7,966 bases of DNA from SAR324 cluster bacterium (GTDB taxonomy: Bacteria; Bdellovibrionota; UBA2361; JAAZON01). Position 1 is the first letter of the stretch. Every line of letters begins with the position of its first letter. Under the pieces are notes generated by a model. The model did no database searches, had not been told where the DNA came from, and was given only the letters and a program-made list of their open reading frames with translations. Made by a program: the position numbers and the translations under genes. The stretch covers positions 1 to 7,966 of the forward strand of contig JAAZON010000225.1 of assembly GCA_012797725.1 (NCBI GenBank), read 5' to 3'. Of this stretch, positions 1-6,660 are shown piece by piece.

Positions 1-1
1 C

Positions 2-796
2 TCTCTTCGTAGAGTCGAGGGGGAAATTTATTCCAAGCGGGGGGAAACCCTTGTTAAAGGGCTGGCAGCTTGTGGTGTTTGTCATGGCCAGATCTCAGAT
101 CCGGAGTCTCCATTAATTGGAGGTCGGGTTGTGGAGGATATTTATGGTGAAGTGACAGCACCTAATATTACTCCGGGAAAGACAGGTCTTGGTGATTGGA
201 CCACGACAGAAATCATGCAGGCCATTAGAAACTCGATTAACAAAGATGAGGAGGATATCTCTCAGGCAGTGCATAAGGGTTATTTATGGATGTCTGACGA
301 AGATTTGCTTGCAGTGGTTGGATACTTGAAGTCCTTGACCCCCTATGAAAATGAAGTCGACAGGCGACATGTGTCATTCGTATCCAGAAATACAACAGGA
401 TTTTGGGAGAGTAAAAAAGAAGTAAAGGGACATGTGCCTGCGATCATTCCAACTGATAAAGTGGCATATGGCGAGTATTTGGTTAATCATGTTGCAAATT
501 GCGCATTCTGCCATAATTCCCCCTCCACTCTATTAAGAGGCGAAAGTTTTCTTGGCGGTGGAAAAACAATAAAAAGGGAAGGGGTAGAGAGAGTGGCTCC
601 TCCATTACATAATGGCCAAGATTCTTCTATTTTTGGGTGGAGCGAGAAAGATATAATTCACTATTTGAAAACTGGAATGACACCAGAAAATAATGCGATT
701 AATCCCCTATTTTGTCCAACTAACTTTTATCGTAATGCGCCAGAGCAGGAGATCGAGGCGATTGCGGCATATTTAAAAACGGTTCCACCATCCTAA
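2..796 (+). CDS. Diheme cytochrome c, 3' part of gene (5' end outside window)
   Basis: The reading frame is open from the left edge (264 codons visible), so the start and any signal peptide lie upstream; an internal GTG at 131 would cut off the first heme site and is not the start. Two c-type heme motifs are visible: CGVCH at 71-85 and CAFCH at 500-514. Each sits in a similar module, GE-x-LV followed by A-x-CxxCH, and each module ends in a YLK helix (YLKSL, YLKTV), so these are two tandem cytochrome c domains. The layout, including an APNITP segment after the first heme, resembles the cytochrome subunits of membrane alcohol and sugar dehydrogenases and other periplasmic diheme electron carriers. 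Family knowledge places it in the periplasm, passing electrons to an oxidase or bc1 complex; the electron donor is unknown. The usual axial Met is not obvious in either domain. The stop overlaps the tsaD start (TAATG). Confidence 0.85.
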   Translation, partial: SLRRVEGEIYSKRGETLVKGLAACGVCHGQISDPESPLIGGRVVEDIYGEVTAPNITPGKTGLGDWTTTEIMQAIRNSINKDEEDISQAVHKGYLWMSDEDLLAVVGYLKSLTPYENEVDRRHVSFVSRNTTGFWESKKEVKGHVPAIIPTDKVAYGEYLVNHVANCAFCHNSPSTLLRGESFLGGGKTIKREGVERVAPPLHNGQDSSIFGWSEKDIIHYLKTGMTPENNAINPLFCPTNFYRNAPEQEIEAIAAYLKTVPPS

Positions 797-1815
797 TGCG
801 TATACTTGGAATAGAGACAAGCTGCGACGAAACCGCGGTAGCCATACTTGATTATCAGGAGAATAGTGGCTTTAGAATCATAGCAGAAGAAGTGTCTTCT
901 CAAGTGAGACTTCATGAAGCTTATGGAGGGGTCGTTCCAGAACTTGCTTCAAGGGAACATCTAAGGAACCTCCCATTGATTGTTGATAAGGTGCTAAAGG
1001 AGACCGAGCAGATTGTTCAAGAATTAGATTTGATCTGTGTAACTCAAGGGCCAGGCCTAAAAGGCTGCTTGTTGATAGGCGTATGTTTTGCTAAGGGGTT
1101 AAGCGCTTCTTATGGTATTCCTCTGCTCGGTGTAAATCATATCGAAGGACATCTTTTAAGTCCTCATATTGATTGCCATGATTTAGACTACCCTTATCTT
1201 GGATTCGTGGTCTCTGGTGGACATACAGAAATAATTCTTGTGGAAGATGTTGGGAAATATAGATGTATTGCCCGAACTATTGACGATGCGGCAGGCGAGG
1301 CATTTGATAAAGCTGCTTCTCTTATTGATCTTCCATATCCGGGAGGCCCCTCTCTGGCGGCTCTTGCAGATTCAACACACAATGATGTTTTTGAACTTCC
1401 AAAAGTTATGCGCGAAGCCGAGGGCTTTAGTTTCTCAGGATTAAAAACGGCAATTTCTATTTTGGTCAGGCGTAATGCAGAAGCCTTGTCCAAGGATCCA
1501 CAACTTAAAGCAAAACTTGCTGCCGCCGTTCAGGATGCAATCATAGATGCATTATGCTTCAAGGTTAAAAGAGCAGTTAAGGAAACCGGAGTCTCTGTCG
1601 TGTGTGTATCAGGTGGTGTTTCTGCAAATTTAGCTCTTCGTAAGAAAATGCGTTCTCTTAAAGGAGTAAAATCGTATTTTCCTGCCTTTCGCTATTGTAC
1701 GGACAATGGAGTAATGACTGCCTTTACGGGTTTGCAGCGCTTTTTGAAAGGGGTAGCTGTAAATTCAGATTTAGAGATCCACAGTCGATGGCCTATTGAA
1801 GAAATGAGGCTTTAA
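796..1815 (+). CDS. tsaD: tRNA N6-adenosine threonylcarbamoyltransferase TsaD
   Basis: TsaD transfers the threonylcarbamoyl group from threonylcarbamoyl-AMP to A37 of ANN-decoding tRNAs, making t6A in the cytoplasm together with TsaB and TsaE. The 339-residue length is normal for the family. The N-terminus begins with the ASKHA phosphate-1 motif (GIETSCDET, residues 5-13). The metal-binding HIEGH is at 115-119, with D303 in CTDN as the further metal ligand. Other signatures are QGPGLKG (84-90), VSGGHTE (139-145), GEAFDK (167-172), FSFSGLK (211-217) and SGGVSAN (272-278). The ATG overlaps the cytochrome stop and has no strong Shine-Dalgarno, so translation is probably coupled to the upstream gene. 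Its own stop overlaps the rsmA start in the same way. TsaB or TsaE are not encoded in this window. The assignment is secure. Confidence 0.97.
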   Translation: MRILGIETSCDETAVAILDYQENSGFRIIAEEVSSQVRLHEAYGGVVPELASREHLRNLPLIVDKVLKETEQIVQELDLICVTQGPGLKGCLLIGVCFAKGLSASYGIPLLGVNHIEGHLLSPHIDCHDLDYPYLGFVVSGGHTEIILVEDVGKYRCIARTIDDAAGEAFDKAASLIDLPYPGGPSLAALADSTHNDVFELPKVMREAEGFSFSGLKTAISILVRRNAEALSKDPQLKAKLAAAVQDAIIDALCFKVKRAVKETGVSVVCVSGGVSANLALRKKMRSLKGVKSYFPAFRYCTDNGVMTAFTGLQRFLKGVAVNSDLEIHSRWPIEEMRL

Positions 1816-2648
1816 TGACAAGAGTAAAAGACACGCTACAAAGGCTTCAGTTAAAGCCCAAAAAAGCCAAAGGACAAAATTTCATAATCGATTCATCGGT
1901 AATCAGAGAAATACTCGAATTTGGCCATCCATCTTCCGAAGACGCATTGGTTGAAATCGGGCCGGGACTTGGTGCGTTAACTGAGGAGCTTTATAAGATA
2001 ATGCCTCCAACTTTAGTTGAGATAGAGGAATCATTTTGTCGAGAGCTTCAAGTTAAATATCCAAATAGCAGAATAATATGCGGAGATGTTAGATTTGTCG
2101 ATTTTTCTCAGATTGGCAAAGATCTCACGGTATTTGGGAATCTCCCCTATGTTTATTCAACTGACATAATCTTTCATTTGCTTTCATTCGCTCCTATTCT
2201 GAAAAGAGCTGTATTGCTTCTCCAGAAGGAGTTCGTGGATCGTATGGCAGCCGCTCCTGGATGCAAGATTTATGGGAGCTTGTCTATAGCATGTCAAATA
2301 TGGGCTGATATCTTTCCGGGGCCTATTATCGATGGCGCTTCATTTCATCCACCTACTAAGGTCAGTTCACGCATAGTGGAGCTTAGGTTTCTAAAGGAGA
2401 CTCGCTATGAGATATCAGACTTACGATGGTTTCGTACAGTGCTAAAAGCTGCTTTTTCTACGCGAAGAAAAAAATTATTAAACAGTCTGGGGAGTCTGAT
2501 AAAATGCGATAAGGACACCTTGAAATGCTTAATAAAAAATTCGGGAATTGATCCCAATTGCAGAGCCGAAACACTATCGGTTGAGGAATTTGTGAATTTG
2601 AGTAATGCTCTGAAAGAAGCCCTTTTAGAGGAGCAAAAAAGCTTATGA
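1815..2648 (+). CDS. rsmA: 16S rRNA (adenine1518/1519-N6)-dimethyltransferase RsmA/KsgA
   Basis: The enzyme dimethylates two adjacent adenines in the 3'-terminal helix of 16S rRNA, using S-adenosylmethionine, late in 30S assembly. At 277 residues it has the normal family length. Motifs in order: KGQNFIID (19-26), the SAM-binding loop EIGPGLGAL (47-55), the acidic residue after strand 2 (E70), D91 in GDV, the catalytic motif IV NLPY (109-112), FHPPTKVSS (177-185) and the C-terminal FSTRRKKLLNSL (214-225). The FHPPTKVSS motif carries Thr where the family usually has the second Pro of FxPxPKVxS, a minor change. The start ATG overlaps the tsaD stop, with GAGG at 1806-1809 as a plausible ribosome site. 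Pairing with tsaD groups two translation-RNA modification genes in one transcript. Confidence 0.96.
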   Translation: MTRVKDTLQRLQLKPKKAKGQNFIIDSSVIREILEFGHPSSEDALVEIGPGLGALTEELYKIMPPTLVEIEESFCRELQVKYPNSRIICGDVRFVDFSQIGKDLTVFGNLPYVYSTDIIFHLLSFAPILKRAVLLLQKEFVDRMAAAPGCKIYGSLSIACQIWADIFPGPIIDGASFHPPTKVSSRIVELRFLKETRYEISDLRWFRTVLKAAFSTRRKKLLNSLGSLIKCDKDTLKCLIKNSGIDPNCRAETLSVEEFVNLSNALKEALLEEQKSL

Positions 2649-2686
2649 CCAAAACATTTATCTCATTGGACTTGGGATCGAGGTGA
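2645..2686 (+). other. 13-codon ORF overlapping the rsmA stop; possible gene remnant
   Basis: An ATG at 2645 overlaps the rsmA stop (TTATGA) and opens a frame reading MTKTFISLDLGSR before a TGA at 2684. The overlap geometry is the same kind used by the genes upstream. The peptide resembles the first strand of an ASKHA/RNase H-like fold protein (for example LALDLGSR in RuvX/YqgF proteins), but 13 residues are far too few for an assignment. It may be the front of a lost third gene, a tiny coupled peptide, or chance. Confidence 0.2.
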
Positions 2687-2689
2687 AGA

Positions 2690-2698
2690 TTATCCACA
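2690..2698 (+). promoter_or_regulatory. Perfect DnaA-box 9-mer (TTATCCACA), isolated
   Basis: The nonamer TTATCCACA matches the strong E. coli-type DnaA box exactly. It lies in the non-coding gap between rsmA and the glycosyltransferase gene. I see no second box close by, no AT-rich unwinding region and no dnaA, dnaN or gidA, so this is not evidence of an origin. It could be a DnaA regulatory site or a chance match. Confidence 0.25.
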
Positions 2699-2846
2699 AT
2701 CAATAAGTAATTACTTGCGAGCTAGGTGAGGGCTTGGCATTCTTGATATTAATATTGGTTGCTACTCCCGCACTAGCAATGGTGAGCTTAAGGGTTTTTT
2801 AGATGCTAGAGTGACGGTTTAAATTTCAGACATAGATTGCAAAATC

Positions 2847-4802
2847 ATGCAATTATTGACTATTAATTACGTATTTATAACTGGCGTGTTTCTGGTTTTG
2901 ACCTTGCTGCTGGTTGCATCTATTCAAGGGCTGAGATATCCAGAACGCTGCTCAATCGCGACTTGGAGTCTGTTTATAGGGGTTGCTGCTGGCGAGACTT
3001 CTATCTTAGGTGCTTTAAAAGCCGAGTCTGACTTTAGTCTCAGCATATTATTTGCCGTGGTGGCAATAGTCTTTTTGTTTCTTGCTGCTCTTGGCAAAGA
3101 CTCATCAATAAGAAATTTAGAGAACCTCGGAACTTCAAGGGATTCTTTTGGATGCTTGCTAGGAGTCATTGTTTCAGCAATTGGGATTTATTTGTTTCTT
3201 AGTCTATCTAGTTACTCTGAAACATTACTGACTTGGGAGAGTCAAGTTTCGAGGGGTTTTGCAGAGATTTTGAACTCAGGGCAAAGCTTGCTGGATCTGC
3301 TTGTGCAACGTCTTTTGTGGGATGAGGGCTTGGTTTCTTCTGGCGAGCGATCTTTTTTATATGGGATGGGAACAAGAGATCTTTTGGAATTTGTTCCTTT
3401 CTCGACATGGAGTCTGCGTGCGACGTCTCTGTTAATAGGGCTTCTTACAGTGCCTATGTTCTTTGCAACAATTAAACGCTTCTTTGGCCGGGATGTTGCC
3501 ATGACAGCCAGTCTGCTTCTGTTTCTTAATCCGCTGGTCATCTATTATTGGAGATACGGGACTTCGTTATCTGCCACAATCTTTTCGCTGGTGCTTTCGC
3601 TCTATTATACGTGGCTTTTTGTCTCTGAGAGGAAGCCTGGATGGTGGGTCGGTATACTTATAGCATTTAGTTTTTATCTTGCCACTTTACATTATAGTCC
3701 AGCGCGTTTATGGATACTGGTTTCAATTTTTTTCGTGCTAATATCTGTCATATTCCGTAAGAGGGATTGGAATTTCACAAAGCTTAGATCCCTGCTTGTT
3801 ATGCTCATAGTTTTGAGTGGTATTTGTTTTATTCAATATAAAACGGGCCATGTTCGAAGTTTTCTCAATGCTCGTGGCGAGCAGATTTTCAACCTGTTTG
3901 AGACACCAAGTTGGGTTAAAGATCAGATAGGGATTAACAAAGCTTACAGTGAATTGTCTTCTGCTGATAAGACTCTATTGGTTAAGAAATCTCTGAAAAC
4001 GACTATTAGTCAGACTTTCGAGGTTTTAAGTCCTATTCGTGGCATAAAATTGGACTGGAAAGGGATTAGTAATTTTGGAGACCCGCCAGAATCTCCACTT
4101 TACTTTGGACCAATATTACCCTTCTTCATTTGGGGTTTCTTGCTTGCACTGTTCAAGCTCAGGTCTCCAAAAACATACCTCTTAATTCTAATTATGTGCG
4201 CAGTGGGGGGAGTTTTGTTATTGACAAACAGAGTAGATCTACACAGGGCTTTCATACTAGTTCTTCCCTTCTCGATTTTTTCAGCTTTGGGAATTCAAGA
4301 TTTTCGTCAATCTCTTGCCTGCCTTTGGGGGAACACAACTTTTCTGCGAATTGTGGCCGTGCTTGGAATCTGTTGCTTGGTTTTATTTACGAAACAGATG
4401 GTGAAATCAGACGAGGAAAGTAAACTTCCGTCTTCGATTAGATCTCTGCATGCTTTGGTTGACAAAGAAGCGTTGCCGGTGAAAGTCATTGTTGCGACGG
4501 ATCATAGGTATCGTTCATGGCTGAATATGATGCTTGTCGAAAAGAACCGACGTTATGAAGTTTCTGGGAATGAAGTCTTTGACAACTCATGGACTGATAA
4601 AATATCAGATGAAGGCTTCTCGAAAACATTAGCTGAGCAGCGATTTTATGATCTCAAAACAAAATTAAGGGGGTATAAGTTTTTCTTTGCACCATCAAAG
4701 GCTTTCCAAAACTTCAAAAAATTGATGGAGCAACATAATTGTGTGATGACTTCGAAGAAATATGATGGGCTGGAAGCACTAATACTTGAGAACTGTCCAT
4801 AA
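2847..4802 (+). CDS. Polytopic membrane glycosyltransferase-like protein (ArnT/PMT, GT39-like)
   Basis: This 651-residue protein has about 13-14 hydrophobic segments, at roughly 5-27, 37-58, 66-83, 101-121, 192-210, 216-235, 241-258, 266-303 (two), 312-329, 419-437, 442-460, 467-483 and 499-516, followed by a soluble tail of about 135 residues. The stretch from SLRATSLLIGLL (189-200) through RRFFG-like KRFFGRD (210-216) to LNPLVIYYWRYGTS (227-240) has the pattern of the PMT_2/ArnT family. Those enzymes use polyprenyl-phosphate sugars to glycosylate proteins or lipids on the outer face of the inner membrane. Acidic residues E131, D159 and E160 in the first large loop could provide the catalytic carboxylate; this is inference. 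An in-frame stop at 2820 leaves ATG 2847 as the first start; no clear Shine-Dalgarno precedes it. The gene appears to stand alone. Substrate and acceptor cannot be read from the sequence. Confidence 0.7.
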   Translation: MQLLTINYVFITGVFLVLTLLLVASIQGLRYPERCSIATWSLFIGVAAGETSILGALKAESDFSLSILFAVVAIVFLFLAALGKDSSIRNLENLGTSRDSFGCLLGVIVSAIGIYLFLSLSSYSETLLTWESQVSRGFAEILNSGQSLLDLLVQRLLWDEGLVSSGERSFLYGMGTRDLLEFVPFSTWSLRATSLLIGLLTVPMFFATIKRFFGRDVAMTASLLLFLNPLVIYYWRYGTSLSATIFSLVLSLYYTWLFVSERKPGWWVGILIAFSFYLATLHYSPARLWILVSIFFVLISVIFRKRDWNFTKLRSLLVMLIVLSGICFIQYKTGHVRSFLNARGEQIFNLFETPSWVKDQIGINKAYSELSSADKTLLVKKSLKTTISQTFEVLSPIRGIKLDWKGISNFGDPPESPLYFGPILPFFIWGFLLALFKLRSPKTYLLILIMCAVGGVLLLTNRVDLHRAFILVLPFSIFSALGIQDFRQSLACLWGNTTFLRIVAVLGICCLVLFTKQMVKSDEESKLPSSIRSLHALVDKEALPVKVIVATDHRYRSWLNMMLVEKNRRYEVSGNEVFDNSWTDKISDEGFSKTLAEQRFYDLKTKLRGYKFFFAPSKAFQNFKKLMEQHNCVMTSKKYDGLEALILENCP

Positions 4803-4828
4803 TAATGGCTTTGCTTGAGACCGAATTC

Positions 4829-4857
4829 TTGACAAATGTTTGGGATTAGAAGTAAAC
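4829..4857 (+). promoter_or_regulatory. Candidate promoter for the pyrDK unit
   Basis: A perfect -35 hexamer TTGACA lies at 4829-4834, in the gap after the glycosyltransferase stop. The region 16-18 bases downstream holds only a weak -10 (AGTAAA or TAAACG, 3 of 6 matches). Position supports a promoter; the -10 does not. Confidence 0.3.
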
Positions 4858-4871
4858 GAGAGGAAGAATTA

Positions 4872-4928
4872 ATGTTCAGTACCCTTACAAAATCGCGGCT
4901 AGCGACAGGGCAAAAAGAGCTACGATGA
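4872..4928 (+). CDS. Micro-ORF A, 18-residue putative leader peptide upstream of pyrD
   Basis: An ATG at 4872 is preceded by a strong Shine-Dalgarno, AGAGGA at 4859-4864 with a 7-base spacer, the best ribosome site in this gap. It encodes an 18-residue basic peptide starting MFSTLTKSR and ending QKELR. Its TGA overlaps the ATG of a second tiny ORF (ATGA at 4925-4928). A small possible stem, TCGC/GCGA at 4893-4905 inside CCCT/AGGG at 4882-4910, lies within it, with no U-run after it. It could be a regulatory leader that delivers ribosomes to pyrD, a remnant of a lost gene, or chance. No homology is recognised. Confidence 0.35.
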   Translation: MFSTLTKSRLATGQKELR

Positions 4929-4960
4929 AGAAATTTCCCTTGTTTGGTGAGTGCTTATGA
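4925..4960 (+). CDS. Micro-ORF B, 11-residue peptide coupled to pyrD
   Basis: This ORF encodes MKKFPLFGECL. It starts inside the stop of micro-ORF A (ATGA) and its own TGA overlaps the pyrD ATG (ATGA at 4957-4960). The pyrD ribosome site lies inside it. Two successive ATGA junctions make reinitiation or ribosome transfer into pyrD plausible. No function is recognised for the peptide itself. Confidence 0.3.
   Translation: MKKFPLFGECL
4946..4951 (+). promoter_or_regulatory. Ribosome binding site that sets the pyrD start
   Basis: GGTGAG lies 5 bases upstream of ATG 4957. The alternative in-frame GTG at 4951 has no such site upstream and would add only two residues, so ATG 4957 is preferred. 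Confidence 0.6.
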
Positions 4961-5874
4961 CTGATATTAGTGTATCTTTGTGTGGGCTGAAACTTCGTAA
5001 TCCTACAGTCCTGGCCTCCGGTATAATTGGAACAAGCAAAGCATCAATATCATATGCTTTGCAGCATGGCGCTGCGGCAGTAACTATAAAATCCATATCA
5101 GTTGAGCCAAGAACAGGACACCCAGCTCCTATTATTGTAACTTTTCCAGGTGGGATGTTGAATTCAGTTGGATATTCGAATCCAGGCATCGACAATATTG
5201 TGGATGAGTTCTCAGACCTAACTGATATAGGAGGCCCTGTTATTGGAAGCATAACTGGTCGTGATGAAAATGATTATATCATGTTGGCCGAGAAATCAGA
5301 TGCGCTCGGCTTTTCGGCTATAGAAGTTGTGCTTTCTTGCCCTCATACGCCAGGGTATGGAACCATGGCGGGCCTAAGTACTCCCGAAATGACTGAAAAG
5401 ATAACTAAAGCTGTGAAATCGCGCACAACAAAACCCGTTTTTGTAAAACTTTCTCCGATTGTAATGGCAATTACAGAGCTTGCAAGGGCAGCAGAGGCAG
5501 GAGGAGCCGATGCAATTACTGCAATTAACACAGCGGGGCCTGGCATGATTATAGACACACATACCCGTAAACCGATATTGGGTGGAAAGATTGGGGGTCT
5601 AAGTGGTGCAGGGCTTAAACCAATAGCCGTTCGTTGTGTCTTTGATATATATGAGGCAGTCAAGCTTCCTATTATTGGTACTGGTGGAGTTTCTTGTGGC
5701 GAGGATGCGGTTGAGATGATTCTTGCAGGGGCCACCGCAGTTGGAATTGGCACAGGAGTCTATGGAAGAGGCATTGATGTATTTCGAAAAGTTGGCGAGG
5801 AGTTGGTTTCTTTCATGAACGAGGAAGGAATTAAATCATTGGATGAAATTAGAGGTGTCGCTCATGAATTATGA
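4957..5874 (+). CDS. pyrD: Dihydroorotate dehydrogenase catalytic subunit, class 1B (PyrD/PyrDB)
   Basis: PyrD oxidises dihydroorotate to orotate with FMN, the fourth step of de novo UMP synthesis, in the cytoplasm; class 1B enzymes pass electrons through PyrK to NAD+. The protein is 305 residues, normal for the class. Visible features are K45 (TIKSIS), N69 in MLNSVG, the active-site Cys128 in LSCPH typical of class 1, K164 in FVKLSP, N191 in AINT and the FMN phosphate segments GTGGVSCGEDA (241-251) and GIGTGVYG (263-270). The stretch AGPGMIID with GGLSGAGLKPIAVRC and the ending SLDEIRGVAHE look more like archaeal PyrD than the INTLRGM type of Lactococcus or Bacillus. The conserved Asn three residues before the catalytic Cys appears to be Val125, and the one two residues after is His130. 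It overlaps pyrK by 11 bases, consistent with a two-subunit complex. Confidence 0.93.
   Translation: MTDISVSLCGLKLRNPTVLASGIIGTSKASISYALQHGAAAVTIKSISVEPRTGHPAPIIVTFPGGMLNSVGYSNPGIDNIVDEFSDLTDIGGPVIGSITGRDENDYIMLAEKSDALGFSAIEVVLSCPHTPGYGTMAGLSTPEMTEKITKAVKSRTTKPVFVKLSPIVMAITELARAAEAGGADAITAINTAGPGMIIDTHTRKPILGGKIGGLSGAGLKPIAVRCVFDIYEAVKLPIIGTGGVSCGEDAVEMILAGATAVGIGTGVYGRGIDVFRKVGEELVSFMNEEGIKSLDEIRGVAHEL
5851..5857 (+). promoter_or_regulatory. Ribosome binding site that sets the pyrK start
   Basis: AGAGGTG, inside the 3' end of pyrD, lies 6 bases upstream of ATG 5864. An earlier in-frame ATG at 5843 would have this site downstream of it, so 5864 is the likely start. Confidence 0.6.
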
Positions 5875-6658
5875 ACTTCCAAATACTGTACGAATTCAAG
5901 AGGTTATTGACGAAGCAGAGGGAATGCGAAGTCTGATCTTTCCTAGGGTGATCGATGCTCGCCCAGGTCAGTTCGTTATGCTTTGGGTTCCTGGTGTGGA
6001 TGCTAAGCCCGTGGGAGTTTCTTACCTAAGTTCTGATCGAATTGGAGTCACTGTCTCTGTAGTAGGAGCATGGTCTGAAAAGGTATGTAGCATGAAGCCC
6101 GGTGAATATCTGGGTTTGTTTGGCCCTTATGGTAATGGATTCGAATTAGAAGGAAAGTGCATCGCTATTATTGGTGGAGGTTATGGAACTGCATCGTTAA
6201 TGCTGCTTGTTGAGGAAGCGCTTAGATTAAAATATGATATCACATTGATAGTTGGTGCGCGCACAGAGAAAAAGCTGCTTTATCTAAAGCGAATACAAGA
6301 GCTAGGTGTTGATGCAATATTTACTACAGATGATGGAAGCTTTGGCAGGACTGGAACGAACCTTAGAGCGCTTGAAGATTTGCTGAAAACAAAGAAAATT
6401 GACACAGTTTATGGATGTGGTCCAGAACTAATGGAGAAGAGCCTCGCGGAATTTTGTGTCTCAAAGGGGCTTTGCTGTTATGTTAGTTTGGAGCGCCACA
6501 TGAAATGTGGTTTTGGTGTTTGCGGAGCATGCTCAATGGATCCATCTGGGAAAAGAGTATGCTGTGAGGGGCCGGTGTTTAGGGCAGAAGAAGCTCTCGA
6601 GTTTACAGAGTTTGGTAAATATCATCGTGATGGGAGTGCTGCTAAACATTATTTTTGA
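5864..6658 (+). CDS. pyrK: Dihydroorotate dehydrogenase electron transfer subunit (PyrK)
   Basis: PyrK carries FAD and a [2Fe-2S] cluster and moves electrons from the FMN of PyrD to NAD+. The chosen start gives 264 residues. The N-terminal ferredoxin-reductase-like FAD domain contains RPGQFVMLWVPG (33-44) and GPYGNGF (87-93). The NAD-binding loop is IIGGGYGTA (102-110), followed by TVYGCGPELM (181-190). The cluster ligands are C215, C220, C223 and C233 or C234, in the context MKCGFGVCGAC, closed by EGPVF. The cluster spacing is short, and the FAD site reads PGVDAKPVGVSY rather than the Arg-Pro-x-Ser common in bacterial PyrK. Both features resemble archaeal PyrK as I recall it. The gene overlaps pyrD by 11 bases and is surely co-transcribed with it. 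Its stop is two bases from the end of the opposing udk gene. Confidence 0.93.
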   Translation: MNYELPNTVRIQEVIDEAEGMRSLIFPRVIDARPGQFVMLWVPGVDAKPVGVSYLSSDRIGVTVSVVGAWSEKVCSMKPGEYLGLFGPYGNGFELEGKCIAIIGGGYGTASLMLLVEEALRLKYDITLIVGARTEKKLLYLKRIQELGVDAIFTTDDGSFGRTGTNLRALEDLLKTKKIDTVYGCGPELMEKSLAEFCVSKGLCCYVSLERHMKCGFGVCGACSMDPSGKRVCCEGPVFRAEEALEFTEFGKYHRDGSAAKHYF

Positions 6659-6660
6659 AG

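Noticed and set aside
1194..1493. Minus-strand open frame of 99 codons inside tsaD
   Set aside because: It lies wholly within a secure tsaD gene on the other strand and its product has no recognisable features; it is a shadow of the real codons.
2690..2698. Replication origin at the DnaA box
   Set aside because: There is only one box, no AT-rich unwinding element, and no origin-linked genes such as dnaA, dnaN or gidA in the window.
4130..4423. Plus-strand open frame of 97 codons inside the glycosyltransferase gene
   Set aside because: It overlaps hydrophobic segments of a continuous 651-residue frame, and its product is low in plausible motifs; it is a shadow.
4951..4956. GTG 4951 as the pyrD start
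   Set aside because: ATG 4957 has GGTGAG at proper spacing and matches the usual N-terminus of the family; GTG 4951 overlaps that ribosome site.
5343..5753. Minus-strand open frame of 136 codons opposite pyrD
   Set aside because: It mirrors the conserved PyrD motifs codon for codon; its Ala/Pro/Ile-rich composition is typical of an antisense shadow.
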